Source of the DNA: Microbispora bryophytorum
GTDB taxonomy: Bacteria; Actinomycetota; Actinomycetes; Streptosporangiales; Streptosporangiaceae
NCBI RefSeq assembly: GCF_006874465.1
Contig: NZ_VIRL01000009.1
Location: 124,001-188,000, forward strand
Direction: 5' to 3'
Length of the DNA stretch: 64,000 bases
Shown: piece after piece, positions 16,608 to 24,192 of the stretch
How the letters are laid out: every line of letters starts with the position of its first letter
How positions within the stretch are numbered: the stretch's first letter is position 1
Translations under genes and position numbers: made by a program
Notes under the pieces: model-generated
Database searches by the model: none
What the model saw: the letters and a program-made list of their open reading frames with translations, nothing else
What the model was told of the DNA's origin: nothing

Positions 16608-17725
16608 GATTCCCGACCTCTGTCGCTCGTGAACTCGTCGAAGTGGATCTGGTCGGTGGGCACGCCGGCATCCAGCAGCCGTCCGACGGTGGCCTGCGCC
16701 ATCTCCTCCGAGCCGCAGACGTAGACGTGCTGACCACGCCATCCCTGCAGCGCGACGTCCACGGCGTAGCCGCGGGTGCCCTGGTAGAAGGGGTCGTGGG
16801 AGACGACCGGCACGACGTTGAGCCAGGGATGCTCGGCGGCCATCTTGGCCAGCGTCTCGTAGTCGTACAGCTCTCTGGAGTTCCGGGCGCCGACGACGAG
16901 GTCCACCCTGCGGGTCGGGCCCTCGTAGGCGACCTGCTCCACCAGCGCCTTCATCGGCGCGAGGCCGGTGCCGCCCGCGATCATGAGCAGGTCGCCCTGG
17001 ACCTCCGGGGTGAGCGTCAGCCGTTCGCCCACCGCCGCGCCCACGCGCAGCACCTCACCCCGCCGCGCGCCCATGACCAGCGCGGAGCTGAGCACGCCGC
17101 CGTCGACCATGCGTACGTGCAGGTCGATGGTGTTGTCCTGGCGGGGCGCGTTGGCGAACGAGTAGAACCGCCAGATGCGCGGGCGCATGGCGTAGGAGAT
17201 CGACGCCGACTGGCCCGGACGGAAGGGGTACTGGTAGTTCAGCCGGGCGCGGATGACGGCGATCCCGAGGGTGCGCATCTCGTGACTGACGATCTCGGCC
17301 TCCCACCAGGGCGGGGTGGTCTTCGACGCGTCGTTGGCGGCCTCGACCATCACCTGGGCGACCAGGTTGTACGCCTGCGTCCAGTCGTGCGCGAGCTGAG
17401 GAGTCCAGCGGTCGCCCAGGAAGTGCTCGAGCGTGGCGAGCAGCGCCTGGCCGACGGCGGGGTAGTGCGTCGCGGTCACCGCGAACTTGCGGTGGTCGCG
17501 GCCGAGCTGCTGCAGGACCGGGACGACCTCGTCCAGCCGGTCGACGTTGCTGATGACGCTTCCCAGCGCGCCCACGAGCTTGTCGCGCTGGCGCGCCATC
17601 GACACCGGGAACATGTCCCGCACGTCCGGGTTCATCAGGAAGAGAACCGAGTAGAAGTACAGCGGCACCTGGTCGCCCGATCGGGAAACGAGGTGCCAGC
17701 TGTCCTTGAGAGCTTGCGTATCCAC
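16604..17725 (-). CDS. Flavohemoglobin (nitric oxide dioxygenase type)
   Basis: The product has 373 residues with a GTG start. Residues 1-135 are a globin with the proximal His in GRDHRKFAV. Residues 150-250 are the FAD domain with RFYSFANAP. Residues 255-373 bind NAD(P)H (MIAGGTGLAPMKALVEQ, YVCGSEEM). Such proteins oxidise NO to nitrate in the cytoplasm. The start directly abuts the stop of the truncated globin gene and the end overlaps the divIVA-like gene, so all three form one operon. A palindrome upstream of the operon may be its operator. Confidence 0.92.
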   Translation of the reverse strand: MDTQALKDSWHLVSRSGDQVPLYFYSVLFLMNPDVRDMFPVSMARQRDKLVGALGSVISNVDRLDEVVPVLQQLGRDHRKFAVTATHYPAVGQALLATLEHFLGDRWTPQLAHDWTQAYNLVAQVMVEAANDASKTTPPWWEAEIVSHEMRTLGIAVIRARLNYQYPFRPGQSASISYAMRPRIWRFYSFANAPRQDNTIDLHVRMVDGGVLSSALVMGARRGEVLRVGAAVGERLTLTPEVQGDLLMIAGGTGLAPMKALVEQVAYEGPTRRVDLVVGARNSRELYDYETLAKMAAEHPWLNVVPVVSHDPFYQGTRGYAVDVALQGWRGQHVYVCGSEEMAQATVGRLLDAGVPTDQIHFDEFTSDRGRES

Positions 17726-18109
17726 TCAGTCGGCCGTTTCCGCGGGCTCGGCGACGATGGACGACTTCACCTTGGCGAGGACGAGGCCGACGTCGCGCAG
17801 GATGTCCTCACCGACGCCGCTGTCCTGCAGCACGCCGGTGAGGTGCTCGCCCACCTTGTCGTAGTGCCGCGACGTGATGCCCATGCCCGTGTGGGCCTCA
17901 CCCAGGTCACGGCCCTCGTACGGATCGGGACCGCCCAGGACCGAGCACAGCAGCACGACCATGTGCCGCTTCAGCCTGGGCATGTCGACACCGACGAAGT
18001 ACGGCTTCAGATCGTCGTCGCCGACCACGCGCTCGTAGAAGCGCTCGACGACGTCGCGCACTACCGGCGCGCCGCCGATCTGGTCGTAGTAAGACGGCGA
18101 AGTGATCAC
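17726..18109 (-). CDS. Truncated hemoglobin (group I type)
   Basis: The product has about 127 residues. The 2-on-2 globin fold is recognisable: YYDQIGG at the start, the B-helix tyrosine in ERFYERVV, DLKPYFVGVDMPRLKRHM, and the proximal His segment HTGMGITSRHYD. Group I globins (GlbN) handle NO and oxygen. I chose GTG at 18109, which follows GGGAGGG by a few bases. An ATG four codons upstream begins inside that ribosome-site sequence. It is the first gene of the globin-divIVA operon and directly abuts the flavohemoglobin gene. Confidence 0.88.
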   Translation of the reverse strand: MITSPSYYDQIGGAPVVRDVVERFYERVVGDDDLKPYFVGVDMPRLKRHMVVLLCSVLGGPDPYEGRDLGEAHTGMGITSRHYDKVGEHLTGVLQDSGVGEDILRDVGLVLAKVKSSIVAEPAETAD

Positions 18110-18498
18110 AGACCCTCCCATTCGGGGTGCACCAGCGAGGGGATGACTATGCGTCGAAAATTTTCGAACCGGACGCAGTCACGTGGCTGGTCATGGTGAC
18201 AGACGGTCGCTCGGCTCTCACGGCGCCGGTCGCTTTGGCAGACGATCAGAAGCCGACGACAGGCACCGCGACAGCGCGGAGTTCAGTGCGCAGCTGCTTC
18301 TTGCGTTCACCCTCCGTAGAGCCTGAGCAGGACGCTGAGGCTGGAACCGCGGTCGGGACCGCCGATCGTGGCGAAGACCGCCTCAGGAGCTTCGCCTATC
18401 TAAGCACCAACTAGACTAAATGTCACTAAAACCGCTACATTCACCAGCGCAACGTGAACACCACTCGCACCATGCCGGTGGAAGGGCTAACGGGCTGG
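18110..18498. other. Non-coding region between the globin operon and cimA
   Basis: This stretch of about 390 bp holds the palindrome at 18154 and an AT-rich patch at about 18400-18445 that may contain the globin promoter (minus strand). No convincing gene is seen; an open frame at 18127-18414 has no recognisable features. Confidence 0.6.
18154..18167. promoter_or_regulatory. 14-bp perfect palindrome upstream of the globin operon
   Basis: TCGAAAATTTTCGA is AT-rich, symmetric and lies about 45 bp upstream of the truncated globin start. Position and symmetry suggest an operator for a nitrosative or oxidative stress regulator. Which one cannot be told. Confidence 0.5.
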
Positions 18499-20073
18499 TC
18501 AGGCGCTATGTCCCGCCCGCAGCAGGCCGTATGTCACCGCCTGCTCCAGCGCCTGCCACGAGGCCTCGATGACGTTCTCGGCCACGCCGACCGTGGCCCA
18601 CTCGCCGGTCGCGTCGCTGGAGGTGACCAGCACCCGGGTCACCGCGTCCGTGCCGTGCGTGCCCTCCAGGATGCGGACCTTGAAGTCGATCAGTTCGACG
18701 GCCGCCAGCTCCGGATAGAGCTTCTCCAGCGCCAGTCGCACCGCCCTGTCGAGCGCGTTGACCGGGCCGTTCCCCTCGCCCGTGGCGATGATCCGCTCGC
18801 CCTTCGCGTGCAGCTTGACGGTCGCCTCGCTGACCACGTCGCCGCCGGGACGGCGCTCGACGATCACCCGCCACGACTCGACCGTGAAGTAGCGCCGCCG
18901 CTCGCCGTCGACCGTGTCGCGCAGCAACAGCTCGAACGACGCGTCGGCCGCCTCGAACGTGTGCCCCTTGGCCTCCAGGTCCTTGACCCGCTCGACCAGC
19001 CGCCTGGACTCCTCGCCGGTGAGCTCGTAGCCCAGCTCGCGGCCCTTCAGCTCGACCGAGGCGCGGCCCGCCATGTCGGAGACCAGCATGCGCATGTCGT
19101 TGCCGACCTCGGCGGGGTCGATGTGCTGGTAGAGGTTCGGGTCGACCTTGATCGCCGACGCGTGCAGGCCCGCCTTGTGCGCGAAGGCCGACGTCCCGAC
19201 GTACGGCTGGTGGGAGTTCGGCGTCACGTTGGTTACCTCGGTGATCGCGTGGGCGATGCGGGTCATCTCGCCCAGCGACTGGGGCGGCACGAGGTCGAAT
19301 CCCCGCTTGAGCTGGAGGTTGGCCACCACCGTGAACAGGTTGGCGTTGCCGGAGCGCTCGCCGTACCCGTTGGCGCAGCCCTGCACGTGCGTGGCGCCCG
19401 CCTTCACCGCGGCCAGGGTGTTGGCGACCGCGCAGCCGGTGTCGTCGTGGCAGTGGATGCCGATGCGGGCCCCGGTGCCGGCCGCCTCGTGCACCACGTC
19501 GGCCAGCTCGTCGGGGAGCATGCCGCCGTTGGTGTCGCACAGGGCGATCACCGACGCCCCGGCCTCCGCGGCGGTCCGCAGCACCTCCAGCGCGTACGCG
19601 GGGTCGGAGCGGTAACCGTCGAAGAAGTGCTCGGCGTCGAGGAAGACGCGCCGGCCCTCCGCCGTCAGATGGGAGACCGTGTCGCGGATCATCGCGAGGT
19701 TCTCCTCCAGCGTGGTGCGGAGGGCCAGCTCCACGTGACGGGAGTGGCTCTTGGCCACGAGCGTCACGATCGGCGCGCCGGATTCGCGCAGGGCGGCCAC
19801 CAGGGGGTCGTCGGCGGCCTTCACGCCCGCCCGGCGGGTCGCGCCGAACGCGGCGAGCTGCGCGTGCTTCAGGTCGAGCTCGGTCTGAGCCCGCCGGAAG
19901 AACTCGGTGTCCTTGGGATTCGCCCCCGGCCAGCCACCCTCGATGAAGCCGACGCCGAGATCGTCGAGGTGGCGCGCGATGGCCAGCTTGTCGGCGACGG
20001 TGAGGTTCAGCCCCTCCTGCTGGGCGCCGTCGCGGAGCGTCGTGTCGTACACGTGGAAACGATCGTCGGCCAT
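18499..20073 (-). CDS. cimA: (R)-citramalate synthase
   Basis: The product has 524 residues, the CimA length. The HMGL-like catalytic domain (about 1-270) opens with YDTTLRDGAQQEG and carries GIHCHDDTGCAVANTLAA, the metal-binding histidines, and GYGERSGNANLF. The C-terminal LeuA-type allosteric dimer domain (about 390-515) includes ATGEGNGPVNALDRA. CimA condenses pyruvate and acetyl-CoA to citramalate, a threonine-independent entry to isoleucine that uses LeuCD and LeuB next. AAGGAG precedes the ATG. An attenuator with a branched-chain leader peptide and a TCTC-N7-GAGA palindrome lie upstream. Some homologues are annotated as 2-isopropylmalate synthase-like, but the start and C-terminus fit CimA. 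Confidence 0.93.
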   Translation of the reverse strand: MADDRFHVYDTTLRDGAQQEGLNLTVADKLAIARHLDDLGVGFIEGGWPGANPKDTEFFRRAQTELDLKHAQLAAFGATRRAGVKAADDPLVAALRESGAPIVTLVAKSHSRHVELALRTTLEENLAMIRDTVSHLTAEGRRVFLDAEHFFDGYRSDPAYALEVLRTAAEAGASVIALCDTNGGMLPDELADVVHEAAGTGARIGIHCHDDTGCAVANTLAAVKAGATHVQGCANGYGERSGNANLFTVVANLQLKRGFDLVPPQSLGEMTRIAHAITEVTNVTPNSHQPYVGTSAFAHKAGLHASAIKVDPNLYQHIDPAEVGNDMRMLVSDMAGRASVELKGRELGYELTGEESRRLVERVKDLEAKGHTFEAADASFELLLRDTVDGERRRYFTVESWRVIVERRPGGDVVSEATVKLHAKGERIIATGEGNGPVNALDRAVRLALEKLYPELAAVELIDFKVRILEGTHGTDAVTRVLVTSSDATGEWATVGVAENVIEASWQALEQAVTYGLLRAGHSA

Positions 20074-20139
20074 CTCTGTGTCTCCTTGCGGGGTTCATAT
20101 CTCGCCGCACGCGCCGACCGGTCCATGCACCGGCCCAAA

Positions 20140-20169
20140 CAAAAAGACCCCTCACGGACGTGAGAGGTC
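20140..20169 (-). terminator. Attenuator terminator of the cimA leader
   Basis: On the minus strand GACCTCTCACG pairs with GTGAGGGGTC (one mismatch, small loop) and is followed by TTTTTGTTT. It lies 67 bp before the cimA ATG, downstream of the leader peptide. A 10-bp stem (GCGCGCCGGC with GCCGGCGCGC) between the end of the leader ORF and the terminator is a candidate alternative structure. Confidence 0.8.
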
Positions 20170-20188
20170 TGCGCGCCGGCGATGTCCT

Positions 20189-20272
20189 TCAGCCGGCGCG
20201 CCTGCCGATAATGAGCAGACCGTAGTGCATGGTGCTGAGCAGTTTGCCACAGCCGGTCACCCTCTGGCACAT
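20189..20272 (-). CDS. cimA leader peptide (branched-chain attenuator)
   Basis: This is a 27-codon ORF ending in MHYGLLIIGRRAG and stop, with an earlier part MCQRVTGCGKLLST. It contains Leu-Leu and then Leu-Leu-Ile-Ile codons. An internal ATG at 20230 gives a 13-residue form that resembles the ilvB leader (MH start, RRAG-type end). No ribosome site precedes the first ATG. A TACTAT hexamer ends seven bases upstream, so a leaderless transcript is likely. The last codons form the 5' arm of a strong hairpin upstream of the terminator, so stalling at scarce Leu or Ile codons could set termination before cimA. Confidence 0.75.
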   Translation of the reverse strand: MCQRVTGCGKLLSTMHYGLLIIGRRAG

Positions 20273-20574
20273 CGATCTCATAGTACGAGATGCGAGAGAG
20301 TGTCAGCGCAGGTCAGAGCGGTCATGATCTCGTTCCATCGCACCGGCCGTCGCCGGGGTCTCGCGCTCATCAGGAGGAACCGAACCCGGGATCTCAATGG
20401 ACGTCGGGCAATGATGGCGTAATAACCCGCCATGCGGGCGCGGGACACACGATCGGCGCCCCCGCGATGAGTACGCTCGCGAAGCGATTCGCTCGGCGGA
20501 TCGCATTGCCCAGGGCACGTTTTATACGCGACGTCTGGTGCGACCAGGCGTCTGATCCGAACAGGGGGCGGCGA
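20273..20574. other. Divergent intergenic region, cimA leader to secreted protein
   Basis: About 300 bp. The left end carries the cimA promoter and palindrome. The right end has a TTTTATACG stretch near 20520 and an AGGGGG ribosome-site-like run before the next ATG. Nothing else is evident. Confidence 0.55.
20276..20290. promoter_or_regulatory. TCTC-N7-GAGA palindrome over the cimA promoter
   Basis: TCTCATAGTACGAGA spans the TACTAT -10 hexamer (20280-20285, minus strand) of the cimA leader transcript. A CTGACA -35-like hexamer lies at 20301-20306 with a short 15-bp spacer. The same palindrome type flanks ndgR, which suggests that NdgR controls cimA. Confidence 0.55.
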
Positions 20575-21219
20575 ATGACTTGTCGGCGCGGCGGCGGGGC
20601 GTTTCTCACCGGCAGGATCGCCGGTCTCCTTCTCGCCGGAGCTTCGGCTTCGACCGCGTTCATCACCGGCGTCGCCCCGCTCGGGGCCGCCGCCGACAAC
20701 GGGCACGGCCGCGCCGACCGCGCGGTGCGAAACGTCGCCCAGGGGAAGGATCCGCAGCACCGGCCCGGGACCAGGCTGTCGGTGTCCGGCGCCACGCGCA
20801 ACCGCGGCTACCAGCACACGTCCACCAACACCGCCGGCGGCTCCTCGAACGTGCAGAACGCGCTGTGCCGGCGCGCCCGGGTCTGCAACGTCACCCAGCA
20901 CGTGACCGTCGTCGGCCCACGTGTGACCGAGAGCCCGGCGCCTCCCGCGCCGGCGAAGGCGCCCGGCGCCAGGCCCACTCCGGTGCCCACCGTCACCGTC
21001 ACGGTGACCGCGGCGCCCCCGCTCGCCGCTCCGGCGGAGCCGCCGCCGTGCCCTGCCCCGCGGCCCCTGCTCAGGGTCGTCGGCAGGGTCGACGCCGGGA
21101 TCGACGCCGGGATCGACGCCGGGGCAGGCAGGGCCGGCGGGGGAACCGGCCTGCTCGGAGGGCTGGTGTCGCTGTCCGTCCTCCCCGTCGGCACGGCCTG
21201 CCCGGGCGCGACCGGCTGA
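20575..21219 (+). CDS. Probable secreted protein of unknown function
   Basis: The product is 214 residues and not recognised. A likely signal peptide (TGRIAGLLLAGASASTAFIT, residues 12-31) is followed by NGHGRADRAVRNVAQGKDPQ and a small cysteine-containing segment (about 95-110: ALCRRARVCNVTQHVTVVG). The rest is Pro/Val/Thr-rich with a DAGIDAGIDAG repeat encoded by 12-bp DNA repeats. The segment NTAGGSSNVQNALCRRARVC recalls actinobacterial cell-surface proteins, but no family can be assigned. The ATG at 20575 is preferred for its purine-rich upstream run. The gene is convergent with ilvE. Confidence 0.6.
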   Translation: MTCRRGGGAFLTGRIAGLLLAGASASTAFITGVAPLGAAADNGHGRADRAVRNVAQGKDPQHRPGTRLSVSGATRNRGYQHTSTNTAGGSSNVQNALCRRARVCNVTQHVTVVGPRVTESPAPPAPAKAPGARPTPVPTVTVTVTAAPPLAAPAEPPPCPAPRPLLRVVGRVDAGIDAGIDAGAGRAGGGTGLLGGLVSLSVLPVGTACPGATG

Positions 21220-21240
21220 GCCAGCCCGGGGACCGGACCG

Positions 21241-22332
21241 TCAGCAGATCTTGTGGATCCAGTGGTGGGCGTCGGGGCGGCTGCCGTACTGGATCCCCAC
21301 GAGCTCTTCACGGATCTTCATCGTGACCGGCCCGGGAGTGCCGTCGCCGACGGTCCAGCTCCGGTCGACGCCCTTGACCGACCCGACGGGCGTGACGACG
21401 GCGGCGGTGCCGCAGGCGAAGACCTCGGTGAGCTCGCCGGACTCGCAGCCCGCCTGCCACTCCTCGATGGAGATCTTGCCCTCCTCCGCCGTGTATCCCA
21501 GCTCGGCCGCCAGACTGAGGATCGAGTCACGGGTGATGCCCGGCAGCAGCGTGCCGGTGAGCGCCGGGGTGACGAGGCGGTCGCCGAAGACGAAGAACAG
21601 GTTCATCCCGCCCATCTCCTCGACCCACCGGTGCTCGAAGGCGTCGAGCCAGACGACCTGGTCGCAGCCCTCCTCGACGGCCTGCCGCTGGGCCACGAAA
21701 GCCGCCGCGTAGTTTCCGCCGCACTTGGCGAACCCGGTGCCGCCGGGCGCCGCGCGGGTGTACTCCGTGGACAGCCAGACCGAGACCGGCTTGAGGCCGC
21801 CGGTGAAGTACGACGCCGCGGGCGAGGCGATCACCATGTACTTGTAGTTCCGCGAGGGGTGGTTCACCCCGAGGGCGGGCTGCGTGGCGATCATGAAGGG
21901 CCGCAGATAGAGGCTGTGGCCCTCGGTGGTCGGCACCCAGTCGCGGTCGGTCTGCACAAGGAGTTCGAGCGACTCGACGAACGTCTCCTCGGGAAGCTCC
22001 GGCATCGCCATCCGCAGCGCGGACTGGTTGAACCGCGCCGCGTTCGCGTACGGCCGGAAGGCCACGATCGAGCCGTTCGGCTGCCGGTACGCCTTGAGCC
22101 CCTCGAACAACTCCTGGGCGTAGTGGAACACCGACGTGGCGGGGTCGAGGACGAGCGGACCGTACGGCTGAAGCTTCGCCTCGCTCCAGCCCTCCCCCTC
22201 GCTCCAGTCGATGGAGATCATGTGGTCGGTGAAGACCTGACCGAAGCCGGGGCTCGCCAGCACCTGCTCGCGTTCGGCCGCACTGCGGGCCTGCGGATTG
22301 AGCTGCACGTCGAACCTGAGGTGGGTGGTCAT
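21241..22332 (-). CDS. ilvE: Branched-chain amino acid aminotransferase
   Basis: The product has 363 residues, class IV PLP aminotransferase. The signatures are present: FHYAQELFEGLKAYRQPNGS (about 69-88), the PLP lysine region GTGFAKCGGNYAAAFVAQ (near 198-215), EEMGGMNLFFVFGD and TGTLLPGITRDSIL. It transfers amino groups in the last step of Leu, Ile and Val synthesis and the first step of their breakdown. AGAAGGA precedes the ATG. It lies just downstream of leuB, separated by a strong terminator, so it has its own promoter in the 143-bp gap. A CTACG-TCGT-CGTAG inverted repeat at 22348-22361 lies 16 bp before the start. Confidence 0.97.
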   Translation of the reverse strand: MTTHLRFDVQLNPQARSAAEREQVLASPGFGQVFTDHMISIDWSEGEGWSEAKLQPYGPLVLDPATSVFHYAQELFEGLKAYRQPNGSIVAFRPYANAARFNQSALRMAMPELPEETFVESLELLVQTDRDWVPTTEGHSLYLRPFMIATQPALGVNHPSRNYKYMVIASPAASYFTGGLKPVSVWLSTEYTRAAPGGTGFAKCGGNYAAAFVAQRQAVEEGCDQVVWLDAFEHRWVEEMGGMNLFFVFGDRLVTPALTGTLLPGITRDSILSLAAELGYTAEEGKISIEEWQAGCESGELTEVFACGTAAVVTPVGSVKGVDRSWTVGDGTPGPVTMKIREELVGIQYGSRPDAHHWIHKIC

Positions 22333-22412
22333 GCGAGGTCCTTCTCTCTACGTCGTCGTAGTAATTGTGCGACGAGTCGGCTAAGGGAAAACTAGGGCAT
22401 TTCGCAGGTATG

Positions 22413-22450
22413 AAAAAGCGCATGGCGGCCCATACCGGGCCGCCATGCGC
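22413..22450 (-). terminator. leuB transcription terminator
   Basis: A perfect 14-bp stem (GCGCATGGCGGCCC with GGGCCGCCATGCGC, loop of five) is followed on the minus strand by TTTTTC. It separates leuB from ilvE. Confidence 0.9.
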
Positions 22451-22475
22451 ATGATGTCGGGATGAGCGGCCGGGA

Positions 22476-23522
22476 TCAGCCGGCTACTCGGGCGGCGATG
22501 TCGTCGCCGATCTCGCGGGTGGAGCGCGCCGTCCACGCGCTCTGGCGCTCGATCAGGTCGTCGGCCACGGCCTGCTCGACGCGGGCCGACGCCTGGGCGT
22601 GGCCGAGGTGGTCGAGAAGCATGGCGACCGACAGGATCGTCGCGGTCGGGTCGGCCTTGCCCTGGCCCGCGATGTCGGGCGCGCTGCCGTGGACGGGCTC
22701 GAACATGGACGGCGCCGTGCGGGCCGGGTTGACGTTGCCGCTGGCCGCCAGGCCGATGCCGCCGGCGACCGCCGCGCCGATGTCGGTCAGGATGTCGCCG
22801 AACAGGTTGTCGGTGACGATCACGTCGAACCGCTGCGGCTGGGTGATGAAGAACATGGAGGCCGCGTCGACGTGGCAGTAGTCGGTCTCGACCTCGGCGA
22901 ACTCCATGCTGAGCCGGTCGACGGTGCGCGCCCACAGGTCGCCCGCGTACGTCAGGACGTTGGTCTTGTGGACCAGCGTCAGCTTGCGGCGGGGCCGGGC
23001 CAGGGCCTTCTCGAAGGCGTAGCGCACGACGCGCTCGACGCCGTAGGCCGTGTTCAGGGACTCCTGGGTGGCGATCTCCTGCGGCGTGCCGCGGCGCATC
23101 ACGCCGCCGGCGCCCGCGTACGGGCCCTCGGTGCCCTCACGGACGACGATCATGTCGATGTCCTCGGGGCGGGCCTCTCCCAGCGGAGTCGTCACGCCGG
23201 GGAACAGCTTGACCGGGCGGAGGTTCACGTAGTGGTCGAGCTCGAAGCGCAGGCGCAGCAGCAGCTCGCGCTCCAGGACGCCGGGCGGCACGCTCGGGTC
23301 GCCGACGGCGCCCAGCAGGATCGCGTCGTAGCCGCGCAGCTCGTCGAGCACCTCGTCGGGAAGCGTCTGCCCGGTCGCGTGGTAGCGCTTGGCACCGAGA
23401 TCGTATTCGGTGGTCTCGGACTTGACGCCTGCGGCGTTGAGGACCTTGAGGCCTTCGGCGACGACCTCCGTGCCGATACCGTCACCGGGGATCACTGCCA
23501 GGCGGATGTTGCTCGACTCCAT
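22476..23522 (-). CDS. leuB: 3-isopropylmalate dehydrogenase
   Basis: The product has 348 residues. Motifs of the isocitrate/isopropylmalate dehydrogenase family include [19 protein letters not shown] (10-28), LLGAVGDPS, the arginine-rich [20 protein letters not shown], the metal-binding [20 protein letters not shown] and [18 protein letters not shown] for NAD. It oxidises 3-isopropylmalate in leucine synthesis and acts on erythro-3-methylmalate in the citramalate route. It is followed by a strong terminator. Upstream lie an inverted repeat at 23547-23565, a small ORF and a TCTC-N7-GAGA palindrome. Confidence 0.97.
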   Translation of the reverse strand: MESSNIRLAVIPGDGIGTEVVAEGLKVLNAAGVKSETTEYDLGAKRYHATGQTLPDEVLDELRGYDAILLGAVGDPSVPPGVLERELLLRLRFELDHYVNLRPVKLFPGVTTPLGEARPEDIDMIVVREGTEGPYAGAGGVMRRGTPQEIATQESLNTAYGVERVVRYAFEKALARPRRKLTLVHKTNVLTYAGDLWARTVDRLSMEFAEVETDYCHVDAASMFFITQPQRFDVIVTDNLFGDILTDIGAAVAGGIGLAASGNVNPARTAPSMFEPVHGSAPDIAGQGKADPTATILSVAMLLDHLGHAQASARVEQAVADDLIERQSAWTARSTREIGDDIAARVAG

Positions 23523-23546
23523 GCGTGTACCTTACCGGTTGTCTCG

Positions 23547-23565
23547 GAGATCGAAACACGATCTC
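23547..23565. promoter_or_regulatory. Inverted repeat upstream of leuB
   Basis: GAGATCG-AAACA-CGATCTC is a perfect 7-bp dyad 24 bp before the leuB start. Its GAGA/TCTC arms are in the opposite order to the operator-like palindromes elsewhere in the window, so it may be a different site. Confidence 0.45.
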
Positions 23566-23730
23566 AGCATTCGGTCAGACGGACGTATCCGCCCGTCAGG
23601 CGGGTCCCGCCGCGACGGAACGCCGGCAGTGAGGTCCCGTGCCGTGGACACCCCGCCGGCGCCCCGGGGATCACGATCGGCGCATCCGGAGGGTGGCCCG
23701 GTCCTGCCGGTCCCGCCGATCCCGGTCGGG

Positions 23731-23841
23731 TCAGCGCTGCGGCGCGCCCCCGTTGTCGCGACGGTCGAGCGCGATCTGCAGGGCCGCCGCCGCCTCGTCC
23801 TCAGCGTCCTCGGAACGGCCCCAGGGATACATCTCGTACAT
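23731..23841 (-). CDS. Small 36-residue protein of unknown function
   Basis: The ORF encodes MYEMYPWGRSEDAEDEAAAA followed by LQIALDRRDNGGAPQR and a stop. GAAGAGAG stands nine bases before the ATG, a good ribosome site. The peptide has an aromatic head (YEMYPWG) and an acidic, Ala-rich body that could form a helix. It lies between serA and leuB on the same strand, 208 bp upstream of leuB and about 230 bp downstream of a TCTC-N7-GAGA palindrome, so it may be the first gene of the leuB transcript. I recognise no family. The good ribosome site and ordered composition argue that it is real. Confidence 0.6.
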   Translation of the reverse strand: MYEMYPWGRSEDAEDEAAAALQIALDRRDNGGAPQR

Positions 23842-24070
23842 GGCGATTCTCTCTTCGACGGAGAAATGCTGAGCGAATCCGCCTGTCGCGGATCCGAACG
23901 CCGGCCGCCGGTAGAACGCGGGTCACGCGTCACGGGCGAACCGAAAGGCCTGCGGCTCGGCGCTCCGCGACGGGCCGGCCTGCCCTGATCAGGCCCCGTC
24001 GCGGCAGGTGGAAGTGCGGGGCGCCTCGTCATCGCAAGACTACCCCACAATCTCGTAGGACGACCTAGTA

Positions 24071-24085
24071 TCTCACTTGGTGAGA
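24071..24085. promoter_or_regulatory. TCTC-N7-GAGA palindrome upstream of the small ORF and leuB
   Basis: TCTCACTTGGTGAGA. Just downstream on the minus strand is GATACTAGG, which may supply a -10 element. It is the fourth member of the palindrome family and fits a promoter reading toward leuB. Confidence 0.55.
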
Positions 24086-24141
24086 CGAGGCGCGTGGCAC
24101 GTGGACCGTATGACGGACCGCACCGGGCCGGAGACACGCGA

Positions 24142-24170
24142 ACGGCCCGGCGCACTGCGCGCCGGGCCGT
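24142..24170 (-). terminator. serA terminator hairpin
   Basis: A perfect 12-bp stem, ACGGCCCGGCGC with GCGCCGGGCCGT, has a 5-base loop. It lies 23 bases past the serA stop. The T-tract is weak (TTCG). Confidence 0.7.
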
Positions 24171-24192
24171 CCGATGGGCTGATGCCGGAGGG

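Larger units (their letters stand above)
23842..24192. other. Region between serA and the small ORF
   Basis: About 350 bp. It contains the serA terminator hairpin (24142-24170) and the palindrome at 24071. The remainder is GC-rich leader sequence without a convincing ORF. Confidence 0.6.

Noticed and set aside
18127-18414. 95-codon frame upstream of the globin operon
   Set aside because: No ribosome site and no recognisable sequence; it overlaps the operator-like palindrome.
18454-20163. 569-codon plus-strand frame over cimA
   Set aside because: It mirrors cimA codon positions and shows no domain; cimA is certain on the minus strand.
20140-20272. T-box riboswitch at cimA
   Set aside because: No T-box sequence or specifier loop; a leader peptide with LLII codons explains the terminator better.
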